NCBI RefSeq assembly: GCF_000264995.1
Contig: NW_006767442.1
Location: forward strand, 1,020,852-1,084,851
Source: Punctularia strigosozonata HHB-11173 SS5
Lineage: Eukaryota; Basidiomycota; Agaricomycetes; Corticiales; Punctulariaceae
Reading direction: 5' to 3'
Length of the DNA stretch: 64,000 bases
This document shows, piece by piece, positions 38,121 to 46,897 of this stretch. A model generated the notes under the pieces. The model searched no databases. It was not told the origin of the DNA and saw only the letters and a program-made list of their open reading frames with translations. Each line of letters begins with the position of its first letter. Position 1 is the first letter of the stretch. The position numbers were made by a program, and so were the translations under genes.

Positions 38121-39383
38121 ATGTCCCTCTACCTATGCGTCGACTGCGGCGGGTCCAAGACCTCCGCCGTCATCTGCAGCGCCTCCGGTGAAGTCCTCGG
38201 CCGCGCGCTCGGCGGTCCATCCAACTTCGCCTACCTTGGCCCCGCCGCCTTCAAAGAAGCCGTCACCACCGCCGTCAGCGACGCGCTCAAAACCTGCATC
38301 TCCCCTCCCTCCATCTCCCCCGTCCCGCTCCCGCCCTCCTCTCCCTCCCTCCGCTTCGCCTCCGCCTGGCTCGGTGTCTCCGGCGTCGACTCTCCCGCCG
38401 ACGTCGCCGCGGTCACCGCCCTCGTCACGCCCCTCCTCGGCCCCGACGTGAACCTCACCGTCGCGAACGACACCCACCTCCTCGTCGCGCCCCTCGCCCT
38501 CCACCCGGACATCTCCACCGCCGTCGCCTGCATCGGCGGCACCGGCGCCATCGCTGTCTCCTTCCGCGCCGGCTCGCACGGCGCGCTCACCGAGCTCGGC
38601 CGCTTCGGCGGCTGGGGCTGGATGCTCGGCGACGAAGGCGGCGGGTTCCACGTCGGGCGCGAAGCCGTGCGCGCGCTCATGCGCGAGACGGACGAGGCCT
38701 CCGTCTTCCCCGCCTCCCCTTCCCCACTCGAGGGATCGTCGATGCAGCGCCGGATCCTCGACTTCTTCGCGGTCGACAACCCGTTCGGGCTCCTCACCGC
38801 CGTGCACTACAACGACCCCGACCCGAACGGGAAGACCGAGCCCCTCGGCGGTCAGGTCCCCGCGTACCGGCTCATGGCGCGCGAGAAGCGGCTGTCCTCC
38901 CTCGCGCCGCTCGTGTTCGCCGCCGCGTTCGACGACGGCGACCCGCTCGCGCTGCGCGTGCTCCGATCCTGCGCGGACGCGCTCGCGGATCAAGTCGCGG
39001 TGCTGCTCGAGCCGGATGCGACTGTGCCCGTAAGCATGCGCCCGGCGGGAAGCGGGCAGCCCGAGACCGTCGTCGTCAAGCCCGACGGGAGCGACGCGCC
39101 GATCGTGCTCCAGCCCGATCCGTCCGCGACGCAGAAACCGCCCACGCTCGTGCCGGCCGTCCACCCACCCCCACCCTCCTCGTCGAACGCGCCGGCGTCG
39201 AACAAGATCAGGGCGAAGGATAGCATACTGTGTTTCGGCGGGAGCTTGGTCGGCCAGGAGACTTACCGGAGCCTGGTATTGGAGGCGCTGGCGAAGAAGG
39301 GGCATGTGTTCAAGTATGTTGAGTTTGTCGACGACGTGGCGAAGGTGGGGGCGATAGGTTTGGCGAAGGCGGCGACTTCGTGA
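38121..39383 (+). CDS. N-acetylglucosamine kinase (BadF/BadG/BcrA/BcrD ATPase fold)
   Basis: Phosphorylates GlcNAc at O-6 for salvage into UDP-GlcNAc or catabolism, in the cytosol. A single exon of 420 residues starts MSLYLCVDCGGSKTSAVICS, the phosphate-1 motif of the ASKHA fold. Then LGGPSNFAYLGPAAFKEAV, ASAWLGVSGVDSPADV, the second phosphate motif VACIGGTGAIAVSF, the GlcNAc-kinase segment GRFGGWGWMLGDEGGGFHVG and the C-terminal SILCFGGSLVGQETYRSLVL. These match eukaryotic NAGK. A proline-rich insert (HPPPPSSSNAPASN) near residue 350 is unusual but in frame. ATG 38121 is the start that places DCGG near the N-terminus as in the family; an in-frame upstream ATG adds a non-conserved leader. The antisense strand is also open over most of the gene because of GC-rich codons. 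Confidence 0.92.
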   Translation: MSLYLCVDCGGSKTSAVICSASGEVLGRALGGPSNFAYLGPAAFKEAVTTAVSDALKTCISPPSISPVPLPPSSPSLRFASAWLGVSGVDSPADVAAVTALVTPLLGPDVNLTVANDTHLLVAPLALHPDISTAVACIGGTGAIAVSFRAGSHGALTELGRFGGWGWMLGDEGGGFHVGREAVRALMRETDEASVFPASPSPLEGSSMQRRILDFFAVDNPFGLLTAVHYNDPDPNGKTEPLGGQVPAYRLMAREKRLSSLAPLVFAAAFDDGDPLALRVLRSCADALADQVAVLLEPDATVPVSMRPAGSGQPETVVVKPDGSDAPIVLQPDPSATQKPPTLVPAVHPPPPSSSNAPASNKIRAKDSILCFGGSLVGQETYRSLVLEALAKKGHVFKYVEFVDDVAKVGAIGLAKAATS

Positions 39384-39609
39384 GGTGGTCGTGTTCGCTC
39401 GAAGGACAACATAATCTTGAGGCGCCGTCGCTTTTGCCCATCGACGATTACGAACGAACGGTGCATGTGTATAAACGTACTTTAAGTATACATGATGCCG
39501 AACAGAGGTGTATTGTATCACAGAGAAAAAAAAATCGAATGCGCGTTTAAGAGCGCGTTGTATACCAGATAACAGAGAGAAAAACGCTATAATGCTTCTT
39601 ACGCGAATG

Positions 39610-40543
39610 TTAGTGGCCGTATTCAACTGCAGCCTGCAAGAAACGCCGGTTGACCCTGAACCCCCACACCTGCACCTCCTCGAACTCGGGATCGCTAAGC
39701 AACGCGTTCTCGAGCTCCTCGATGTCTTCGACACGGATGCCAGTACTGCGACGACACGGTCAATCACGGACGTTCAGTAACACGAGGGGGCAACCCACGT
39801 CTTCGAGATATAAAAGATGTGCTCGCGTTTCAGGCTCTGCTTCCACGTCCGGTACTATATGAGATCGTCTCTTCGGCCAGATGGTCGAATCGGCCAGTCA
39901 CTGACACGTCACATCTCCGCGCTGATGTCCCATCAGAAACTTTGGTACTCCGCTCGGGGTGGCCGACTCGTCCTCGACAGACGATTTTTCGTACGATGTC
40001 TGAAGCTCACGTTCTATTATGAAGGATGTAAGCTACAGTAACAGCAACAATTTACAGCTAGCCGTGAGTAAGAACATAATCTGAATGAGTATCGTGGTGA
40101 TTAAGAGTCAAGGTCGTCAACAAGCATGTTTGAATCAGAACTCCCCGGGCAATCATGCGAGGCTTCATCAGATGTTGGGTCGAGAGATGTCAGATGCGAT
40201 GTGGAATCGGGGCAGGCTCTTTGCGCAGAGCGTCGGGAAGACTTGAAAAGGCCTGCAAACCGGTTGAGCTTGCTCTCGAACAGCGAGTCTGTCGTACTTT
40301 GATGCTGTCGTCCAATTCGGATAGTGTGTGCTCCGCTGCGTTTCTGGGTTCGATCTGCACCCATTGGCAGAGCAATACTGACATGAAAATGAGTGAATAC
40401 TTGTCTGTCGTCGCGTTGCCTGACGCGTTGCGACGCGTTCGGTGTTTGAACTCCGGCCGGCTGTCATCCGGCATTGTCGGCACCACATCACACAGCGTGA
40501 CTCGACCGACATTGTCTACCTCAACTTTGAGCAGTGTAACTCG
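39610..40543 (-). CDS. Unrecognised spliced gene, 5' part unresolved
   Basis: Three 3' exons are convincing. They run 40032-39913 (LTSFIIERELQTSYEKSSVE..., VPKFLMGHQRGD), 39854-39799 (YRTWKQSLKREHIFYISKT) and 39745-39610 (TGIRVEDIEELENALLSDPE, FEEVQVWGFRVNRRFLQAAV, EYGH, stop), with GT...AG introns keeping frame. Upstream, an exon after an acceptor at 40544 reads VEVDNVGRVTLCDVVPTMPD; its junction to the rest, and the start codon, could not be fixed. The charged sequence has no signal peptide or membrane segment and no family was recognised. The intron between exons at 39855-39912 contains one arm of a 44-nt inverted repeat whose other arm is at 40639-40682. The coordinates given cover only the supported part. 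Confidence 0.5.
39853..39896. repeat. Inverted repeat, left arm (mostly intronic)
   Basis: Starts TACTATATGAGATCGTC and ends GTCGAATCGGCCA. It matches the reverse complement of 40639-40682 at 40 of 44 positions. All but two bases of this arm lie in the intron 39855-39912 of the minus-strand gene and form its 3' two thirds, including the splice acceptor. Confidence 0.85.
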
Positions 40544-40879
40544 CTATATTATGCTCTCAAAACAATTGAAAACACAGTATATTGGGACAGTCAAAGAATG
40601 AAGTCGAACTGTGCCGTGGAACGTGAGATATAGCAGGGTGGCCGATTCGACGATGTGGCCGAAGTGATGATCTCATATAGTAGTGCGGGATGGTGATCTC
40701 GAGCAGGCGGCCGCCGATGCTGTCCGTCGGTGCCAAGCCATGGCGAGTAGAGACGAGCCTGGTATATCTTTCACGAGGAGTAATGAACTAATGTTACAAC
40801 AATGCGAATGGTGGACAAGGTAACGAATAATGATAGCCGAGGACGCTGCAATCGCCGCAAAACCACGCTGAAACCCGAC
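40544..40879. other. Short intergenic region
   Basis: Contains the right inverted-repeat arm and, presumably, the unresolved 5' exon and promoter of the preceding minus-strand gene, plus the 3' flank of the PARG gene. Confidence 0.4.
40639..40682. repeat. Inverted repeat, right arm
   Basis: Reads TGGCCGATTCGACGATG... and ends CATATAGTA on the plus strand. On this strand the flank also starts with an intron-like GTGAGAT at 40623 and ends with the same TCATATAG acceptor-like sequence as the left arm. Confidence 0.85.
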
Positions 40880-42205
40880 CTAATCGTCTTCATCGGACGC
40901 CGCCTTCTCCACCTCCGCCTCAAACACCCGCATGTCAAACGCGGTCTTGAACCTCTCGATCAATCGCGGGGGGATTGCAAACACGATTGACTCGAACACG
41001 TTGGCGAATCGGGCTTTGCCTTCTTCTGGGGAGGACGGGCCAGTGACAAGCAACTCGGCCCAGATCTCCGCGATCATCTCGACGTTGTTCTCGTTCGAGC
41101 CGCAGCCAAAGGCGCCTAACACCAACTGGCGATCGCCGTGATCTTCGAACACCCGCAGGACTCGCGCGAGCCGTTCCTTAGTGGCAGTACGTATGCCGTC
41201 CTCAAACATTTGAGAGTCTGACTCGGTGACGTGATACCGGCGTCGAACTGCAGCCGCATTGACGGGCACGGCAGATACGATGTCGACAGCGTAAGGCTCG
41301 ATGAATTTGCCTAGCCATAAATCATTAGCAGCTGCAACAAGTTGGGTTAGGTGAAGTGACATACCATCATCTCTTTCGTCGTCACTTCGTATTACTGAGA
41401 CGCCAGGACTGTATAAAACGGAGTGTGCCTGTAACCCGGATCCATCTTCAGACGCGAATCGTCTGAGCTCTTCGTAGAAGTTCAATCCGGCAGGGGCGGT
41501 GAGGCTGGCCACGAGAGCAGTCGAGCGTGCGAGGCGTTCTTCCTGCTCGTCGCCGCCATTGAGGTAGCCGCCGCCAGGGCGCTTGGCAGAGGCGAACGAC
41601 AGTACGCCGACCGCGGATGTCCGCGTGATCGACCTTGCGGTGGAAAGGGGAGACATCGAAGTGAACTCGATGGTAGTCGTGGGACTGGTCTGTGAGTCCT
41701 TCACCTGCGGCGCAATGTACCACTTGGCCAGGTGCTCGGAATAATGGGGGTAAAACTGGGTGCCTTGTCGGCTAAACTGGATCTGTAGGCCGATATCATG
41801 GACCACAGGCAGTGCAACCGAACCTTCGGAGAAAGGCTCTGTCAATAACGGAGACGGCAAGGAAGACGGGACGCATGTCCGTTCTTCAACGTACTTGCCG
41901 TCACCCATTACGATCCTCTGCGTTCCGAGAGCGATCTCTGCCCATCGGGCACGACGAGCCTTGCTGGCAGCTAGATTGGCCATGATATGCTGGCGATGCC
42001 TGCTCTTGATGATCGCGAGTTTCTTAGTCCGGTTATGACCCTGGGAGGAACTATGGTTGTTCTTCGGCTTGCTTGGTGCAGACCCGTGCCGAGACGGACG
42101 GGATCTGCGCCTGCGAGTAGATTTAGGCATGGGTTTGTTAGAACGGCTAGATGATGTGAGATAGGTTGCGGATGTCTGTACCAATGGAGCAGTGTGGGCG
42201 ACCAT
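40880..42205 (-). CDS. Microbial-type poly(ADP-ribose) glycohydrolase (TIGR02452 / DUF2263 family)
   Basis: Macrodomain-like enzyme that removes ADP-ribose chains. After a basic N-terminus (KSTRRRRSRPSRHGS, likely nuclear) come MANLAASKARRARWAEIALG, TSAVGVLSFASAKRPGGGYL, NGGDEQEERLARSTALVASL with the PARG signature GGG-X6-QEE, YSPGVSVIRSD, AVDIVSAVPVNAAAV and QLVLGAFGCGSNENN. These match the family in order. One intron, 41311-41364 (54 nt, GT...AG with a CTAAT branch-like site), keeps frame and has no stop, so an unspliced reading would add 18 residues between DDERDD and GKFIEPYAVD. ATG at complement 42203-42205 was chosen because a TATA-like box lies 64-72 bp upstream; the frame is open further. 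About 423 residues. The family is common in bacteria and fungi. Confidence 0.9.
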   Translation of the reverse strand: MVAHTAPLVQTSATYLTSSSRSNKPMPKSTRRRRSRPSRHGSAPSKPKNNHSSSQGHNRTKKLAIIKSRHRQHIMANLAASKARRARWAEIALGTQRIVMGDGKYVEERTCVPSSLPSPLLTEPFSEGSVALPVVHDIGLQIQFSRQGTQFYPHYSEHLAKWYIAPQVKDSQTSPTTTIEFTSMSPLSTARSITRTSAVGVLSFASAKRPGGGYLNGGDEQEERLARSTALVASLTAPAGLNFYEELRRFASEDGSGLQAHSVLYSPGVSVIRSDDERDDGMSLHLTQLVAAANDLWLGKFIEPYAVDIVSAVPVNAAAVRRRYHVTESDSQMFEDGIRTATKERLARVLRVFEDHGDRQLVLGAFGCGSNENNVEMIAEIWAELLVTGPSSPEEGKARFANVFESIVFAIPPRLIERFKTAFDMRVFEAEVEKAASDEDD

Positions 42206-42268
42206 CGTAGTTTCTTGGTGAGGGCGTGTTGGGGGTGTGGGATAAAAGACGATCGCGCGGCGTCGCAG

Positions 42269-42277
42269 TTTATATAG
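42269..42277 (-). promoter_or_regulatory. TATA box of the PARG gene
   Basis: CTATATAAA on the minus strand, 64-72 bases upstream of the chosen start codon. Confidence 0.5.
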
Positions 42278-42472
42278 TAGGCGGTGGCGTGAGAATTCAA
42301 CGACGCGTGTTGCAATGCGTAGTCCACGGGCCGGAACTCCGTCTCGTCGACGTCTTTGTCTTTCAGACGTGTTGTGCTGCAACTGGTCATCGCGCGTAAC
42401 AAGCAAGTCCGCAAAAGTACTTTTCATGTTGCAATCGACCACTGCTAGATCATAAAAACGGTACAGATGTAG

Positions 42473-43778
42473 TCAAGGGTTCAAGTACTGCAGTTTCATC
42501 CATTCCTTATCGTTCGTGTTGAAGTCCACACCCTTTCGCAACCACCAATCCCTCGCCGCCTCCCCGCCGCCGATCGCGTCCTCCAACGCCTCCTCTATGT
42601 CGCACATGCGGTACTGCACCGGCAGCCCACTCCTGTCCCACCACTCCAACACCTCCGGCCGATTGTGCTTCGTCGCCCCGACGAGCACGTCCTGGTCGAA
42701 CATGAGCTGCAGGCCGCTGTTGAGCCACCACTGCAGCACCTCGACCTTGCCGTGGCAGCTGGCATGGTACAGCGCCTGCTTATCGTAATGGATGTCATGC
42801 TCGTACCGGAACCACCACTCGAGCACGCCGACGTGCCCGGCCGTGCTGGCCATATCCATAACGCGCCCAATCTTCAACGGCAGCTTCGTCTGACGCCACC
42901 ACTCGAGCACAGGAATGTGGTTGCGCGCGCTTGCGTATTCCAGAGCAGTGTCGGTATACTCGAGCGGTATTCCCGAGGCGAGCCACCAGTCGAGCGATAA
43001 AACTTGTCCGTTCCGCGACGCGCCGTCGACGCATTCCGCAACGCATGATGGAGTAAGTGTAGGGAGGACGTCCCGGTTATGGTCCTGTTCAGAAGCACGC
43101 CTCCACCAGGAGAGAACGTGTGTGCGGCCGTGGAATGAAGCGGTGATGGGTATAATGGCGCCTTGGAAGAGGGAGGTGAAGATGGGTCGATGATGTATCA
43201 GGAAGTACTCCAGAACGTTGACGTAGCCGAAGCGAATGGCGAGAGTAGCGCCGATTTTCGTAGGAGGGGTTTGTGCAGGGTTCGCAGCTCGGAGGACGGG
43301 AAGGAAGCCTGACAGCATAGCTTCATCAGTAGAAGATGCGCGGGTCCATTCCTGGGGTCTGGGAAGAGATGTGGGTATACCGACGGCCTTTGCGAGTTCC
43401 CAGTCATTGACGTGATCCATGATCTCAGCGAGGATTTCGACCGGGAAATCGAGATGGGTCAACGTGCGAGGGCGGGTTACGGCGGAGTCGGGCGGACTGA
43501 GCGGCAGAGACGTCGAAGCAGATGGATCCTCGACGATCGTGATGTTCTCCAGCTTGCGTTCTATCTTGTAGGCAGTCAGGTCAAACTGAGCGAGACGGGC
43601 TGCGAGTTCTGCATCGTTGCCTGAAGTGGGCAGTTGCCGGACTTCGAGGAAAAAGACAAGCTGTTCATGATCAAGTCGTCGATAGGCGTCGTGTATCAGG
43701 TCCACGGGCGATTCATACTTCTGTAGCCCCTTTGAGTTACGCCCAACCACCTGGAAGTATCACACTCACCGTGGCCAT
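42473..43778 (-). CDS. SAP-like and ankyrin-like 'VLEWW' repeat protein
   Basis: Two exons: 43770-43778 codes only Met-Ala-Thr, then after a 49-nt intron 43720-42473 codes the rest (418 residues in all). Residues 5-55, YESPVDLIHDAYRRLDHEQL followed by VFFLEVRQLPTSGNDAELAA and RLAQFDLTAY, form a SAP-like helix-turn-helix expected to bind nucleic acid. An F-box-like or helical linker LTHLDFPVEILAEIMDHVND follows. The C-terminal half has repeated units of about 34 residues ending in LSWWRRA, LDWWLASGIPLEY, LEWWRQTKLPLKI, LEWWFRYEHDIHY, LQWWLNSGLQLMF and LEWWDRSGLPVQY, a divergent ankyrin-type array common in mushroom genomes. Its function is unknown; target binding by the repeats is likely. The tiny first exon was accepted because it gives a clean ATG and phase. 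Confidence 0.85.
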
Positions 43779-45830
43779 CCAAGACGATGACAGATGGAGA
43801 AAGACTGGGCGACCGGGCCTGTAGGTTGAAGCGGCGCGCTTTTACTGACAGCCGCATGATATCAGCCTCCAATGTCCGCATCCTCCAAGTGACATTCTCC
43901 ACTAACATCTCTGCCGGTATCAACGATGCGGTAATTGCCCAGGATTGTTGGGAGGGTAGTAGCAGCAGGGTCTCGTCATGAACGTCGAATCCTCAAGAGC
44001 GTGTGGCCAGCCGGAGAAGGCTGCTTACGGCAAACACGATCGAACCTACAACTCATTTACATCCGACCACGATGTGCGCAGCATACATATCATGGATCTT
44101 GGATCTATCCAGTTAAACCTCCATCAGTTTGGTACTCAGCTGCCAAGATGTGTATTTCCCTGCGTTTGAATCCCATTGTCCGCGCCTCAAAAGCGTACCT
44201 CATGTTCATATCCCAGGAGCAAACGCATATGATAGCTTGGTCTCTGAATCATCCCACATCTCAACGTCTATAATGTCATCCTGCAGAAGTCGACCCCACT
44301 GGATCGCACTCGAGCGGTCCGTCGTCGCCTCGCTCGCGTCTAGATATTGTCGACATCCACGGAGCCTGAAGCTCCTACCCACCGCCTCAGAGCTCGTTAG
44401 CTTCCGTCGGATGCACGAGAGGTCAGCTGGGCACCAACTCCGTCCGACCTATGCACAAGTTGTTTAGAGTTCGCTGTTCCGCGTCCTCCCGTTGCCTGAT
44501 CTGGCCGTGCCAAAGCATCGATGGCCATTAAGGGCACTTCGCCGCTGACATCACGACGTGGTATCTGCTCTCAAAGGCAACATCCGTCGGGACGTTGTCT
44601 TTCCATGGATTTCCCGCGGTCCTCCCGCGCTGAAGGTGCACGTTCTTCTTTCTATGCTGCAATGTCCTATGTTTGGTGAAGCTATAAACTCCAGTTGCAA
44701 TGCAATGCTGCTTTGGATGATGTATATGCAGTATTTGACCGACTGCATCCATGAGACCAGGCTGTGTATGGCAGGAAAGAGAAGTACACGAACGAAGTGC
44801 TCTGCAGCGGTGAAGGTCACTCGACCTTTCCGAATCATTCACATGCGCTCGTGCCTTCCTCGCCCCCGCATATCCTAGGACCACATCATCCACGAATAAT
44901 CGACCCAGAAGCAGGTATAGGCGACAATTCGGTGTATGATTCCCCACACCTCGCACGATTCCGACTCAGTGTTGCGCTAATCTTGGAGTCATATGTCGAA
45001 GGTTCCGGAGGCGTTGCTTCAGATTTGTGATTAAGTTGGGCTGGTCGCGGCCATTCTAGCACACTCAAGACCTGCGGGTTGAGATCGTGAACAAACACAG
45101 GTCAGCTGAACCGTTGGTTCCGAACAATATCAATCGCAAGGGCAGTCTCTCAAATTATCGATGGCGCAGAGGAGACGATCCAATGACTGGATATGCGTAG
45201 CAGGGCTTCGACCGGTAACACCGTCGCGCGTAGAACGAATTCCTGACATCATAGAGACGAATGCGTCATAGTGATATACGGAGTTGAACAATGGCCGGTC
45301 GTATCTGGACGCCCAGTCTTTATCCGCGGTCATGCCGAATTATAGACGTTTGCGGCTGGGGCGACGACAGTGGCGTCGGCCATTCAGTCAACGTGTCTTC
45401 TTGCATCAAGGCGATCGCCGAGCAGTGTTTCCTCTCGGATGGTCGGAACGGCGTTCGTTAAGCGGGCAGTGGCGATCATATGGATGAATTGCTGTCACAG
45501 TAGTATTGCGGAGGTTGTAGAGGTCATGCTGTCGGTGTATGTCAGGGCGGAGGTTGTCACACATGGCTTGGATACGAGGCCGTCGTAACACGGTCTTGGA
45601 TGCCTCACTTGTTAATTTTATGGAGAAGCGCGCGGCACTTCAAGTTGGATGCATCCGAGTTTAATTACAAGATGGGCTTCATGAACATGGTTCTGGCGTG
45701 ACGAGGTGGACATACATCGCCTTGTCGTTTGGGAAATTGAACAGCCGAGCCATACGGGGAGTATGTATGAGCATCCGAGACCTAGGCTGTAATCCGGCGG
45801 TGCGAAACACTCGAAGCTACTAGCGGCGCA
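43779..45830. other. Intergenic region, unresolved open frames
   Basis: About 2 kb with scattered frames (minus 44528-44956, 45130-45333 and 45406-45591). The last two read like coding sequence (SLDRLLCAIDNLRDCPCD; HDLYNLRNTTVTAIHPYDRH), but no consistent gene could be built, so they may be relics. Confidence 0.35.
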
Positions 45831-46370
45831 TCAAAGCCGCCCCAAGAACGCGATCAGGTCGGCATCGCGGAGGCCAGTGTCGACCATATCGAGCGTCGAA
45901 TTGTCCGACACAGCAATCGCATTGCCATGGGCGAAGGGTTTCCAGTTTCGCACATATCCGCTACCACATGTCAAGAGGTTTGAGTGCCCACCACGAGTAT
46001 CAGGAGATGTCTTCGATAGCCACTAGCCGAGGGCAGGTATCCCCAAAGTTAGAGACATTCGGGCTAGGAACAATTGGACAGGGTTCGGGCAGTTTCCATC
46101 GTGCTAACCGGATGCGCACACCTCGTCGGGAAATGACGAGAATATTGTTCACGGCGCGATCGTCCAGCCGCGGGTTTGGGCGGCGATGGGCCCTGTGGGG
46201 CGCGACTGTCGAGAGCCCCCTTCAATTTCGTCGTTGCGCCCACCCTCTTTGGACGCGGGGGCGCATTCCGCAGCTCGGTAAGGGGCGTTTACACCCACGC
46301 GACGCCAACCGAGATGGAGCGCTGTGATGAACACAATTTCGCAAGGAGAACCAAGGTACGAGTATGACAA
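45831..46370 (-). CDS. Probable C-terminal exon of an unresolved gene
   Basis: The exon 46022-45831 begins after an acceptor CTAG and reads WLSKTSPDTRGGHSNLLTCG, SGYVRNWKPFAHGNAIAVSD, NSTLDMVDTGLRDADLIAFL, GRL, stop. The composition is that of real protein, and the same strand upstream has open segments (EIVFITALHLGWRRVGVNAP; NNILVISRRGVRIRLARWKL), but the joins between them are not clear. No family recognised. It could also be the remains of a gene. Confidence 0.35.
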
Positions 46371-46897
46371 GCTATTTGCGCGTCCCGCTCATGCGATGAT
46401 CGGGGTGGAAAGAGGAGGGGCAGGCAGACGCGGCCGCTCGAGGGTGTGGTGAGGAGAGTGGCCTGAACGAGCTTGAAGGCGGTTGGAGCGTGGGCATTCG
46501 CACGGTTCCTTCGCTGAGAACTTGGTGCACTCGCCTGCGACATCCTGTGTGCTTTCCTCCCATCCTTTCCAGGGAGCGCGGAGATCCATGCCGGCCAGCG
46601 ACCGCTCCCGATAGTCCGGGCTCTTCTTCGTGAGCAAGTGCCTCGATGCGTCACGGTCGGGTTCCATGATAGCGGGCGTGGAATCACCTCGGAGCCTGTG
46701 TTCCCGTAGGTATAAACACTTCGGCAATTCTCTGGAGGATGCGCATCTCCTTCAAGCTCCATAGATTCTGAGCGTTCCAGTCAAGTCTCGCCCACGTTCC
46801 GTTGTGCTTAATTGCACCCAACGGCCCCTCAAACCGGTCGCGCATTCCTCCGTTCACGTCTTCCCCGTTTCTCCATCTCGAGGCCTCTCCTCTGGTC
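46371..46897. other. Region upstream of the TmpA-like gene
   Basis: Holds the promoter of the plus-strand membrane protein gene at its right end. A minus-strand frame with MEPDRDASRHLLTKKSPDYR (ending near 46389) is open for about 90 codons, but all three frames are open there, so it is not called. Confidence 0.4.

Noticed and set aside
38133-39767. 544-codon open frame antisense to the kinase gene
   Set aside because: Its composition is Arg/Glu/Gly-rich, as expected from the complement of GC-rich codons; the plus strand carries a complete conserved kinase.
46389-46762. Minus-strand frame upstream of the TmpA-like gene
   Set aside because: All three frames are open over this GC-rich stretch and none has a known domain, so a gene call is not supported.
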